64,000 nt of DNA, from NCBI GenBank assembly GCA_965222105.1, contig CBDCTQ010000055.1, positions 170,422 to 234,421 of the forward strand, given 5' to 3'. This DNA is from CALGLS01 sp965222105 (GTDB taxonomy: Bacteria > Bacteroidota > Bacteroidia > Chitinophagales > Saprospiraceae). Below the pieces are notes generated by a model. It was not told the DNA's origin. It saw only the letters and a program-made list of their open reading frames with translations, and did not search any database. Below are positions 7,719 through 16,643 of the stretch, piece after piece. How positions within the stretch are numbered: position 1 is the stretch's first letter; each line of letters starts with the position of its first letter. The position numbers were made by a program, and so were the translations under genes.

Positions 7719-9350
7719 TCAGATTACTGCCTTCTTTGCGGTCAATATCTTATTGATGTAAAACATATCGATGTATCCCAGGTTTTTAGCGTCGATCTTG
7801 CCCCTTGGGGTGACGTCGAAAAGGTATCGCACCTCGTCGTAAGTGGATTTGGAGATGTTGATGCGGCCCACTTCACAGTTTTGTTCCATCCGGGAGGCGA
7901 TGTTGACGGTTTCGCCCCAAATGTCGTAGGCAAATTTTTTGGTACCCACCACCCCAGCCACCACCGGGCCGGTATGAATGCCAATGCGGGCTTCAAAACT
8001 TATGAGGCCTTTTTTGTCGCGTTCGGCTTTGTATTCTTTGAGGAATTCCTGCATTTCCAGGGCGGCTTTGATCATATCCTTGGGGCTGGTTTTGCCTTTT
8101 TTCAGGCCACTGGCGCACATATAAGCGTCGCCGATCGTTTTGATCTTTTCGATGTTGTAATGCGAGATGATGTGGTCGAACCCCTTGAAGCAATAATCGA
8201 GCTCTTTGACGAGGGCTTCGGGGCGTAGCGATTTGGAGATGCGGGTGAAGTTTTTAAAATCAGCCAACATTACAGTTACATTGTCGAACTTTTTGGCGGA
8301 AGCCTGGCCGTTGGTTTTGAGTTCCTGGGCGATGTCGGCGGGGAGGATATTGAGCAGGAGGTCGTCGGAGCGTTGTCGTTCTTGTTCGAGGGCGGCATTG
8401 GCTTTTTTCTTTGCGCGAAAGCGACCGTAAAAAGACAGAGCCAGCAGAATGAGAAAAAGGGCAAACCCGCCGGCGAGCAAAAGCAAGAGATTGCTGCGGG
8501 AGGCTTTCATTTCGGCTACTTCGCGTTGCATTTGTTCGATCTGGAGTTGTTCGCTGATCTGTTCGTTTTCGTCGCTGAGTTTTTCGGCTTTCTTGCGGTG
8601 GCTGTAGGCCTGTCTTTCGGCATGACGTTTTTTTCGTTCAACGCTGTCGAGGGCTTCTTCTTTGAGGACGATCTCTTCGAATGCTTTTTCATTGGCCTCC
8701 AGAAGTTCCTTTTGTTTTTCGGTCAACTCCACTTTTTCATCGGTCAACTGGTCGCGTTCGTCGGTAAGGATGCTGATGTCGTTTTCGAGTTTTTTCTTTT
8801 CCCTTTCCAATACTTTTTTTTCCTTACCTATTTGTATGCGCTGCATTTCGAAAGCCTGTTCGAGGTCGCTGATGCTGGACCCTTTTTTACTGAAGTACTC
8901 GAAGGCCTCTTCCGTCACCTGATAGGCTTTCCGGTAGTTGCCTTTTCGTTTGGCGAGTCGGCTGCGCTTTACTACACTTTTGATGATGAGGTCGGAATCG
9001 TTGGCTTCTTTGGCGTAGCCCAGGCACGATTTGAGCCATATTTCTGTGTTATAATTGTCGCGTTTGTTTTCGTAGGCCTGCGCAATGATGTACGACGACT
9101 GCGCTGCCATGCTATATATTTTTTTGCGCGAAGCGGTACTGTGTGCTTTCTTGCCCAGTTCGATGGCTCGCTTGGGATTTTGGCTTATATAGCGTTTGGC
9201 CAGTTCGTATTCCAGGGTCATTCGGGCGCGCGAGTCCGTTTCTGTTTTTAGTGCTTTTTCCAGTTCAGCAGTACTGCGCTGTGCAAAAGTAGCGGTCGAC
9301 AGTACCAGACAAAAAAGAACCAGCAATGATTTTAGGATCGGGTGTAGCAT
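7719..9350 (-). CDS. class III adenylate cyclase with signal peptide, TPR-like and coiled-coil sensor region
   Basis: 543 aa from the ATG at 9350. A signal peptide (LKSLLVLFCLVLSTATFAQ) is followed by a helical TPR-like region (~25-155), a long charged coiled coil (~165-285), a transmembrane segment (287-308) and a cytoplasmic cyclase domain (~320-525). Metal-binding D364 lies in VMLADFKNFT and D408 in IKTIGDAYM. The purine-specifying pair is K404 and D476 (YDIWGETVN), the adenylate pattern rather than the Glu/Cys pair of guanylate cyclases. N483 and R487 (VNIASR) are also present, so the enzyme should be active and make cAMP. The periplasmic helices probably sense a signal. It lies upstream of, and in line with, the response regulator and curli genes, but with a 328-bp gap. 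Confidence 0.88.
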   Translation of the reverse strand: MLHPILKSLLVLFCLVLSTATFAQRSTAELEKALKTETDSRARMTLEYELAKRYISQNPKRAIELGKKAHSTASRKKIYSMAAQSSYIIAQAYENKRDNYNTEIWLKSCLGYAKEANDSDLIIKSVVKRSRLAKRKGNYRKAYQVTEEAFEYFSKKGSSISDLEQAFEMQRIQIGKEKKVLEREKKKLENDISILTDERDQLTDEKVELTEKQKELLEANEKAFEEIVLKEEALDSVERKKRHAERQAYSHRKKAEKLSDENEQISEQLQIEQMQREVAEMKASRSNLLLLLAGGFALFLILLALSFYGRFRAKKKANAALEQERQRSDDLLLNILPADIAQELKTNGQASAKKFDNVTVMLADFKNFTRISKSLRPEALVKELDYCFKGFDHIISHYNIEKIKTIGDAYMCASGLKKGKTSPKDMIKAALEMQEFLKEYKAERDKKGLISFEARIGIHTGPVVAGVVGTKKFAYDIWGETVNIASRMEQNCEVGRINISKSTYDEVRYLFDVTPRGKIDAKNLGYIDMFYINKILTAKKAVI

Positions 9351-9553
9351 AATTATTGGAGAGGTGTTCGATGTCAATTCAGAAGTAGAGGCTGGGCTTT
9401 GTTTAACTCAAAATAAGCTCTGTTTGCTAAGGCTGGAGATCATAATTCAGTATAAAGATACAAAACTAATGGTCTTCAATTGCATTATATCGCAAAATAA
9501 TAAGATTTGTTGTTTTTGCTTTGTTTTTCAACAAAAACCAGGAATAATGAAGT

Positions 9554-9674
9554 GAGTGCGTGACATATCTACCTGGCGGGCCGCGACGAACGACGTTTGC
9601 ACAGAGAATTTCTTTGTGAATCTTCGTGTCTTTCCCGGAGCAAGTCCGGGACAAGCTGATTTTGTCACACACTC
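9554..9674. repeat. MITE-like intergenic repeat, copy 1
   Basis: Bounded by GAGTGCGTGACA (9554-9565) and TGTCACACACTC (9663-9674), inverted ends with one mismatch. The core CACAGAGAATTTCT followed by CTTCGTGTCTTT is shared with copies at 21098-21249 and 59239-59414. A palindrome TCCCGGA-GCAAG-TCCGGGA (9633-9651) sits inside. Confidence 0.6.
9633..9656. repeat. palindromic module (TCCCGGA GCAAG TCCGGGA + CAAGC)
   Basis: Seven-bp stem with loop GCAAG, followed by CAAGC. The same module, with stem base pair A-T in place of G-C, occurs at 51620-51643 inside a transposase gene. The paired change keeps the stem. Confidence 0.6.
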
Positions 9675-9809
9675 TAGTGAAGTCAAATCAACCTGCAAAC
9701 TTTTAAGCGCTCCAAACGTTGTATTATTTTGTACCAACGGAATAGAACTTTGCCCCAGCAAGCCATTAGCCATTTCCTTTCGGAAAACAGTAAGTTCTTA
9801 ATGCCGCAA

Positions 9810-9840
9810 TTGAGATTGTCGCCGACAAAATGTATTTTTG
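9810..9840 (+). promoter_or_regulatory. Bacteroidota-type promoter for aconitase
   Basis: TTG (9810-9812), a 20-bp spacer, then TATTTTTG (9833-9840), matching the Bacteroidota -33/-7 pattern (TTTG...TAnnTTTG). The aconitase ATG is 59 bp downstream. Confidence 0.55.
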
Positions 9841-9898
9841 CGACCCCTGTTGCCACCGTTTACAAACCCGATTTTCTTACAATTAAAAACACGCAGCT

Positions 9899-12169
9899 AT
9901 GCCATTCGACATTGATATGATCCGCAACCACTACCAAACCCTATCGGCAAGAGTAGAGAAGGTGCGCAAACGATTGAAAAGACCACTCACCCTTACGGAA
10001 AAAATATTGTACACGCACCTGCACAAAGAGTCGCGCCTCAAAAAGTACAATCGAGCAAAAGACTACGTCTTCTTTGCGCCCGACCGGGTAGCCATGCAGG
10101 ATGCTACTGCTCAAATGGCATTGCTGCAATTTATGATGGCCGGCAAAGACAAAGTGGCCGTGCCCTCCACCGTGCATTGCGACCATCTCATCCAGGCCAA
10201 GGTCGGCGCCAAAAAAGACCTTAAAAATGCCATGAATACCAGCTCCGAAGTATTCGACTTCCTGGCCGACGTTTCCAACAAATACGGCATTGGATTCTGG
10301 AAACCAGGGGCTGGCATCATCCATCAGATCGTACTGGAAAATTACGCCTTCCCCGGCGGTATGATGATCGGCACCGACTCCCACACCCCCAATGCTGGCG
10401 GCCTCGGCATGGTGGCCATCGGAGTAGGTGGGGCCGACGCCGTCGACGTGATGGCCGACATGCCCTGGGAGTTGAAAATGCCCAAAGTGATCGGTGTTAA
10501 ACTAACCGGAAAATTGCAGGGATGGACTTCCGCCAAAGACGTCATCCTCAAAGTAGCAGGCATCCTCACCGTAAAAGGAGGCACCGGCGCTATCGTCGAA
10601 TATTTTGGCCCGGGAGCCCGCAGCCTCTCCTGTACCGGCAAAGGCACCATCTGCAATATGGGCGCTGAGATCGGGGCTACGACCTCTACCTTTGGCTACG
10701 ACCCCGCCATGGCCCGGTATCTCAAAGCCACCGGCCGGGAAGAAATCGCTAAAATGGCCAACAAAGTGAAAAAAGACCTCACCGGTGACCCGGAATGTTA
10801 TAAAAACCCTGAAAAATATTTCGACCAGGTGATCCACATCAATTTGTCGAAACTGGAGCCACACATCAACGGCCCCTACACCCCCGACCTGGCCTGGCCC
10901 ATCTCCAAATTTGCGGAAGCGGTAAAAGAAAAAGGCTACCCACAAAAACTCGACGTGGGGCTCATAGGCTCTTGCACCAACTCCTCCTACGAAGACCTCG
11001 ACCGGGCCGCCTCCATCGCCAACCAGGCCGTGAAAAAAGGACTGGCAGTGCGCTCACAATTTACCGTCACCCCCGGCTCCGAACAGATCCGCTACACCGT
11101 TGCCAGAGACGGCCAACTAGAATCGTTCGAAAAAATGGGCGGCATGGTACTGGCCAACGCCTGCGGCCCCTGCATCGGCCAATGGGCCCGCCATAAAAAC
11201 CCCAAAAAAAAGAACTCCATCATCACCTCCTTCAACCGCAATTTTACCAAACGAAATGACGGCAATCCATTGACCCACTCTTTCGTGGCCTCGCCCGAAA
11301 TTGTAACCGCCATGGCCATCGCTGGCGACCTGACCTTCAACCCCCTGACCGATAAACTCGTCAACGACAAAGGCCGCAAAGTAAAACTCAGTCCTCCCAA
11401 AGGTGTCGAGCTGCCTCCCAAAGGATTCGATGTGGAAGACGCCGGCTTCATCCCCCCACTCGAAAATGGCAGCAAGGTGAAGGTCAAAGTCGATAAAAAA
11501 TCGAACCGCATACAATTGCTCAAGCCCTTCAAGCCCATTACTCATGCCCAACTACAGAGAATGCGCATACTCATCAAGGCCAAAGGCAAATGTACCACCG
11601 ACCATATCTCCATGGCCGGGCCGTGGTTGAAATTTCGGGGCCACCTCGAAAACATCTCCAACAACTGCTTCATCGGAGCCATCAACTACTTCAACGACGA
11701 AGCCAACAACGTGATCAACTACACCACCAAAAAGCCCAAGTACATGGCCGTTCCCGACTCGGCCCGCGCCTACCAAAAGAAAAAGATCGGCACTATCGTT
11801 TTTGGAGAAGAGAACTACGGTGAAGGCTCCTCCCGCGAACACGCCGCCATGGAACCCCGCTACCTGGGAGTGAAAGCCGTAGTGGTGAAGTCGTTTGCAC
11901 GAATCCACGAAACCAATCTCAAAAAGCAGGGCATGTTGGCCCTCACTTTTGTGAAACCCGCTGACTACGAAAAAATCCGTCAGGACGATGAGGTCGACCT
12001 CATCGGTTTCAACAAAATGGCACCGGGTAAAAACCTGTCAATCCGACTGCGCCACGCCGATGGCACTTCCGACAAATTTGAGGTAAAACACACCTACAAC
12101 GAAGCACAGATAGAATGGGTTCGGGCGGGCTCGGCGCTGAATAAGATCCGGGAGGAGATCAAGGGGTAG
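9899..12169 (+). CDS. acnA: aconitate hydratase (mitochondrial-type)
   Basis: 756 aa. It catalyses citrate to isocitrate via cis-aconitate in the TCA cycle, in the cytoplasm. The [4Fe-4S] ligands are Cys359 (GLIGSCTNSSYED), Cys422 and Cys425 (ANACGPCIGQW). Substrate and fold motifs TDSHTPNAGGLGM, FGEENYGEGSSREHAAMEPR and KCTTDHISMAGPWL are intact. The N-terminus (FDIDMIRNHYQTLSARVEKVR) and the length fit the mitochondrial aconitase branch common in Bacteroidota, which is shorter than bacterial AcnA/AcnB (about 890 aa). It is a single-gene unit with its own promoter, converging with the next gene with only 2 bp between stop codons. The symbol could equally be acn. Confidence 0.95.
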   Translation: MPFDIDMIRNHYQTLSARVEKVRKRLKRPLTLTEKILYTHLHKESRLKKYNRAKDYVFFAPDRVAMQDATAQMALLQFMMAGKDKVAVPSTVHCDHLIQAKVGAKKDLKNAMNTSSEVFDFLADVSNKYGIGFWKPGAGIIHQIVLENYAFPGGMMIGTDSHTPNAGGLGMVAIGVGGADAVDVMADMPWELKMPKVIGVKLTGKLQGWTSAKDVILKVAGILTVKGGTGAIVEYFGPGARSLSCTGKGTICNMGAEIGATTSTFGYDPAMARYLKATGREEIAKMANKVKKDLTGDPECYKNPEKYFDQVIHINLSKLEPHINGPYTPDLAWPISKFAEAVKEKGYPQKLDVGLIGSCTNSSYEDLDRAASIANQAVKKGLAVRSQFTVTPGSEQIRYTVARDGQLESFEKMGGMVLANACGPCIGQWARHKNPKKKNSIITSFNRNFTKRNDGNPLTHSFVASPEIVTAMAIAGDLTFNPLTDKLVNDKGRKVKLSPPKGVELPPKGFDVEDAGFIPPLENGSKVKVKVDKKSNRIQLLKPFKPITHAQLQRMRILIKAKGKCTTDHISMAGPWLKFRGHLENISNNCFIGAINYFNDEANNVINYTTKKPKYMAVPDSARAYQKKKIGTIVFGEENYGEGSSREHAAMEPRYLGVKAVVVKSFARIHETNLKKQGMLALTFVKPADYEKIRQDDEVDLIGFNKMAPGKNLSIRLRHADGTSDKFEVKHTYNEAQIEWVRAGSALNKIREEIKG

Positions 12170-12171
12170 CG

Positions 12172-13608
12172 CTAACTGCCCAAAATGCTCAGCAACCAAC
12201 GGCGTTCTGCCAGCGCTTTGGTATCGGTGATTTCTTTTTTCAGTTGCTGACGTACCCTCTGGCTGCGAAGGTTTGATGCCAACAATTGTTTTACAAAACG
12301 GATCAAGTTGAGGTAATTCTCTTTGTGGTACCCCAGTTCCTTATGCCTTCGAATGTACGTTTTGAAGCTTTCCAATAGGGATTCCAGTGCGTCGAAATTC
12401 CCATTTTCATAGTAAATGATCAGCAGCATCCGGCGGGCATCCAGCTCGTAGAGTTTGTCTTTGAACTCCACTTTTTGAAGCAGTTTCAACACCTCATCGT
12501 AGTTGGGTTGGTTGAAGTAAAAAACGGCCCGGCAATAGGTGTAGTGGTTTTCACTGTCAGCAGGGTCGAGGTAGGAGCGGTACTCGTCGAGGAATTGATC
12601 AATCCAGGCGAATTCCTTTAACTCTACGCCCAGCTTGAGTATGTTTTTGTATGCAAATGGGGAGATGATGCCTTTTTCAAGGAGCACGCCATTGTCCAAA
12701 GCAGAGCGATAAAAGTCAAAGGCTTCTTTTACAAATTTGGGCTCTCCCCGGTTGAGTTTTTTGATACAAAAATTAATGGCGATCAGGTGGACGTCTCTTC
12801 TTTCGGGAACCGGAAATATGTGTGCATATTGTTGAATTAGTGATTTGAGTTGTTGATAATTTTCCTCCCGGTCGGGGTGCAGCAAAGTCAAAACGGCATA
12901 ATAATAAATCGCCACCACCGGTACCTGGACGAGCCCAAAGCGAACTACCCAACGCAAAACCTCATCGAGCAGCAACAATTCTCCTTTCTTTGACGACATT
13001 TTCTGATGAGTCAATGCCGCGCAGTTTTGCATTAAAACATTAACCAAAAAATAAGTTCGCAGGTCTTCCCCAATTTGCTGATGGTTCATATCTCCCTCTC
13101 TTTTTTGCTGGAAGAGGTATTCTGTTTGCTGCCGACTCAAGGCATATTTTTGCAAATAAAAATGAGCGTGGCGATATGGCTCATTTTGAATAAACTGCTC
13201 CGTTTTGATCCACTCTTTTTCAAATAAGCGGCTCAGCCCTCTCTGTTTAAATTGCTCTAATAGATGTAATCGCTGGTCGGCTGGGTGGTTCCGATGGTTT
13301 ATTTGCATCAAAAATGTTTTGGCCAATTTGACCAGGTACGACATCACATGCCGGAGTTTGGAATCGTCGAATGGCTCGCCGGGGTAAATGGTTGCAAATA
13401 GTTTTTGTCGGTTTATATCGGGCCAAAAATGAGGGTTGGCATCGAGAAAACAATCGTACAACCGGCATACATCCTTCCGTTTATTGAAAAAAGGCGAATA
13501 CAGGAATTTTCGAAATTCCCGTCGCTCCTTCCTGTCGAAGCTGTTTAAAATTGTCAGTAAGACGCCTTTTGGTGTTTTGATTTTGTAAAACTGTTCGATG
13601 TTTTTCAT
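12172..13608 (-). CDS. conserved helical protein of unknown function
   Basis: 478 aa, no signal peptide, no membrane segment. I do not recognise a named domain. The N-terminus (TILNSFDRKERREFRKFLYSPFFNKRKDVCRLYDCFL) and the regular pattern of aromatic and charged residues through FVKEAFDFYRSALDNGV, EFAWIDQFLDEYRSYLD and FDALESLLESFKTYIRRHKEL suggest an alpha-solenoid such as degenerate TPR repeats. Proteins of this look are frequent in Saprospiraceae and Chitinophagales genomes, usually annotated hypothetical. It stands alone on the minus strand between aconitase and a secreted protein gene. Confidence 0.75.
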   Translation of the reverse strand: MKNIEQFYKIKTPKGVLLTILNSFDRKERREFRKFLYSPFFNKRKDVCRLYDCFLDANPHFWPDINRQKLFATIYPGEPFDDSKLRHVMSYLVKLAKTFLMQINHRNHPADQRLHLLEQFKQRGLSRLFEKEWIKTEQFIQNEPYRHAHFYLQKYALSRQQTEYLFQQKREGDMNHQQIGEDLRTYFLVNVLMQNCAALTHQKMSSKKGELLLLDEVLRWVVRFGLVQVPVVAIYYYAVLTLLHPDREENYQQLKSLIQQYAHIFPVPERRDVHLIAINFCIKKLNRGEPKFVKEAFDFYRSALDNGVLLEKGIISPFAYKNILKLGVELKEFAWIDQFLDEYRSYLDPADSENHYTYCRAVFYFNQPNYDEVLKLLQKVEFKDKLYELDARRMLLIIYYENGNFDALESLLESFKTYIRRHKELGYHKENYLNLIRFVKQLLASNLRSQRVRQQLKKEITDTKALAERRWLLSILGS

Positions 13609-13772
13609 TGTAAAGTATTGTAAATCAGTTATTTAATTACAAATTCCATTCATTTTTTTTCGACAAATTATAAAATCTGTCGTTGTTTTACTAAAAATCC
13701 TGCCTGACATTTGGGGTAACCAATCGCTAACTTTCAATATGAATATTACATTAACATCAAACACGTCCAATC

Positions 13773-16616
13773 ATGAAAACTTTACAACATCTCTGGCTGG
13801 CTTTTCTCATCCTATTTTTAGCCTTTGGTTTTGCGCAAGCACAAACCTGGCAAAACAACTATGGCAGCACGGCCGACGAAACGGGCATGGCGGCGGTAGA
13901 ACTGGCAAATGGGAACTACCGGATCCTATGTAAGGTAGATACCAGTAGTAACCCAGACAATCAGTTCGATCTTTATTACCTGATGACCATTTCCCCTGAG
14001 GGTACGCCTCTGGCCTACGATACCCTTGGCGGTAAGTCATCAGTGGTTATGAAACCCTCCGGTGGAGGTGGTGCCGTTATCTTCGGAACTAAAACAGACG
14101 AACCAACAGCTCGTCCATTCTTAACCCGCTTTGATGAAAATGGTCAGGCCATTTGGACCAAGGTTTATTCGGATTCCCTGCCCGGTGGCCTTCTTTTTGT
14201 CGATACCGGACCCATAATAGTATTAGAGGACAGCAGCATTTTAACGACAGCTTACTACGACTATCCCGATATAGGGGATAATGAAACAGTCAACTTTCAA
14301 CGCGTTGCGGCGAATGGCGATTCTTTGTATTCTTTTCAGGAATTTGCGCTTGGAATAAATATGCTTTTAAAACTTTCAGACGAACATATCCTGTTCCATA
14401 TACCAGGGCAATTTCAGCCTCCTACCCTTATCAAATACAGTCTGGATGGCAATTGGATTTGGCAGGATATAGACGTTGATGTCAATGGCGGCTGGGCAGC
14501 CACACTCGAAAACAGTGGTTTTGTACATTGTGAAAACGCCGGCCAATGTATTGAATTCGATGCAGATGGTAGTATTGTACAACAAGAACAGGGTTTCGCG
14601 GAATGGCATATCATCCGAAAAATGATTGCCCGGCCAGATGGCTCCTTCCTGTATATAGGCGAAACACACGACAGCCCCTCCAACACCGACCACGCCGACT
14701 TTTTCATACATCGGGCTTTCCAAAATCCTAATTCCTCCTGGCAGTTTAGAAAATACTTTCGGCCACTATCACAAACAGCTCATGACATTTTGCCCACATC
14801 CGACGGCGGCTACCTGCTCGCCGGAACCACCGAAACAACCTTTACCGGAGATGATATTTACCTCATCAAAGTAGACAGTAACGGATTGTTTTCGGCTGGA
14901 CACCACCTGGCCGGCACCCTTCGCCACGACGCCAACCTTGATTGCACCACTGATACCACAGAAGCGGGGCTAGGAGGTTTTGTAGTGGTTGCCGACGGAT
15001 TGGAAACCAACTACGCCATCACCGACAGCAGTGGAAATTATGAGTTGACCCTTTCGCCGGGCACCTACGATGTGTACCTATCTCCCTCTAGCCCTTACTG
15101 GCAAATGTGCAATAGCATTATCGGGCTTGTGCTAACCACTATCGACGATACCACATCTGTTGACATTGAAGCACAGTTACTGGCGGAATGTCCTTATATG
15201 ACGATAGATATATCCACTCCCTTTCTCCGGCGTTGTATGAGCAATACTTATTACGTCAATTATTGCAACCACGGAACTGCCCTTGCTGAAGATGTCAGTA
15301 TCGAAGTCACCTTAGCACCTTATATGCAGGTCGACTCCACATCGGAACCGATCAGTTTTCAAATGGATAGCCTTTATATTTTCGATGTCGGCGATGTCGG
15401 CATACAAGAATGCGGAACCATTGTTATATACCTCACTTTCGATGAAGACTGCAACTCCACTCAGTTGGGAGAGACCTATTGCGTAGAGGCGCAGATATTC
15501 CCCGACACCATTTGTCTTGCCGACAGTCTCTGGAGTGGTGCCAATGTGGAGTTGGAGGCAGTGTGCGATCCCGACTCCTTGTCTTTCTTTATTAAAAACA
15601 CGGGCACAGCACCCAATGCACAAGCTTTGGATTTCGTAATCATTGAAGATGAAGTGATCCTGCATGAAGGGACGTTTCAGTTGCCAGATGGCGGAGAACA
15701 AATCGAAAAAGTTCCTGCCAACGGTTCCACTTACCGCATGGAAGCAGAGCAGGAACCGTTTCATCCGGTGAGTAAATTTGTCAGTATAACGGTAGAAGGA
15801 TGCAGCGTAGACAGTATGGGGCAGATAAGCATGGGGTTTGTCAACCAATTTCCGGAAGGCGATGAGGCGCCTTTTTTATCCATTGACTGCCAGGGAATCA
15901 TTGGCTCCTTCGACCCCAATGATAAAACCGGATTTCCCACTGGCTACGGCACCCAACATTTCATCGAAGCCAACCGGTCAATTGAATATCGTATCCGTTT
16001 CCAAAACACCGGCACCGATACGGCCTTCCATGTGGTGATCCTGGATACGATTTCACCGTATTTGGATCCTGGCAGTATGCGCCTTGGTGCCAGCAGCCAC
16101 CCCTATACTTTTTCGCTATATGGATCGGGAATTGCCGAGTTCCGGTTTGATAACATTATGCTTCCAGACAGCAATGTGAATGAGCCCCTGTCACATGGCT
16201 TTGTCAAATTTGAGATCGATCAGTTTCCCGACCTTGGGCCGGGCACTCAGATTTTCAACTCAGCGGCTATTTATTTTGACTTGAACGATCCAGTGATCAC
16301 CAACACGACTTACCACGAAATCAGAGAAGATTTTATTTTGGTCAGTGTTGATCCTCCTATTGACGTGGGTGTCGATCTATCGGTTTACCCAAATCCGTTT
16401 CGGGAATTTACCGTTTTTGAAATCGATGGTGAGCCTTGGTCCGACCTCCGGCTGGAAGTATACAACAACCTCGGCCGATTGGTAAGGGTAGAGCCTTTTT
16501 CGGGTAACCGACTTATCTTCTACCGAGCCCGTCTGATCTCTGGTATTTACTTCTTTCAGATCAAGGAAGGCAACCAATTGATGAGCACCGGCAAAATGAC
16601 AGTAGCCGGGCAGTAG
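13773..16616 (+). CDS. secreted protein with type A T9SS sorting domain
   Basis: 947 aa. The signal peptide is LAFLILFLAFGFAQAQ. Residues ~25-385 are propeller-like repeats of the secretion-associated kind (ENGQAIWTKVYSDS, TSDGGYLLAGTTETTFTGDDIYLIKVDSNG). Residues ~388-470 look like a SdrD-B/carboxypeptidase regulatory fold (DSSGNYELTLSPGTYDVYLSP). Residues ~715-855 carry a DUF11/DUF7619-like domain (GSFDPNDKTG, SIEYRIRFQNTGTDTAF, VKFEIDQFPDLGPGTQIFNSAAIYFD). The end, VDLSVYPNPFREFTVFEI...GIYFFQIKEG, is a type A T9SS C-terminal domain. The protein should be exported through the outer membrane and anchored or released. Its specific role is unknown. Confidence 0.87.
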   Translation: MKTLQHLWLAFLILFLAFGFAQAQTWQNNYGSTADETGMAAVELANGNYRILCKVDTSSNPDNQFDLYYLMTISPEGTPLAYDTLGGKSSVVMKPSGGGGAVIFGTKTDEPTARPFLTRFDENGQAIWTKVYSDSLPGGLLFVDTGPIIVLEDSSILTTAYYDYPDIGDNETVNFQRVAANGDSLYSFQEFALGINMLLKLSDEHILFHIPGQFQPPTLIKYSLDGNWIWQDIDVDVNGGWAATLENSGFVHCENAGQCIEFDADGSIVQQEQGFAEWHIIRKMIARPDGSFLYIGETHDSPSNTDHADFFIHRAFQNPNSSWQFRKYFRPLSQTAHDILPTSDGGYLLAGTTETTFTGDDIYLIKVDSNGLFSAGHHLAGTLRHDANLDCTTDTTEAGLGGFVVVADGLETNYAITDSSGNYELTLSPGTYDVYLSPSSPYWQMCNSIIGLVLTTIDDTTSVDIEAQLLAECPYMTIDISTPFLRRCMSNTYYVNYCNHGTALAEDVSIEVTLAPYMQVDSTSEPISFQMDSLYIFDVGDVGIQECGTIVIYLTFDEDCNSTQLGETYCVEAQIFPDTICLADSLWSGANVELEAVCDPDSLSFFIKNTGTAPNAQALDFVIIEDEVILHEGTFQLPDGGEQIEKVPANGSTYRMEAEQEPFHPVSKFVSITVEGCSVDSMGQISMGFVNQFPEGDEAPFLSIDCQGIIGSFDPNDKTGFPTGYGTQHFIEANRSIEYRIRFQNTGTDTAFHVVILDTISPYLDPGSMRLGASSHPYTFSLYGSGIAEFRFDNIMLPDSNVNEPLSHGFVKFEIDQFPDLGPGTQIFNSAAIYFDLNDPVITNTTYHEIREDFILVSVDPPIDVGVDLSVYPNPFREFTVFEIDGEPWSDLRLEVYNNLGRLVRVEPFSGNRLIFYRARLISGIYFFQIKEGNQLMSTGKMTVAGQ

Positions 16617-16643
16617 ACTTTTAAAAACTGTGTGGGTACGTGC

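Larger units (their letters stand above)
9351..9898. other. intergenic region with a MITE-like repeat and aconitase promoter
   Basis: This divergent region holds the repeat at 9554-9674 and the promoter-like site at 9810-9840. Short open frames in it (for example 9528-9773 on minus) have no recognisable protein and run through the repeat, so I do not call a gene. Confidence 0.5.

Noticed and set aside
8373..9251. 292-codon frame antisense to the adenylate cyclase
   Set aside because: Phe-rich shadow of the Lys/Glu-rich coiled coil (AAG/GAA read backwards gives CTT/TTC).
9528..9801. overlapping short frames on both strands upstream of aconitase
   Set aside because: They run through the MITE-like repeat and have no conserved features.
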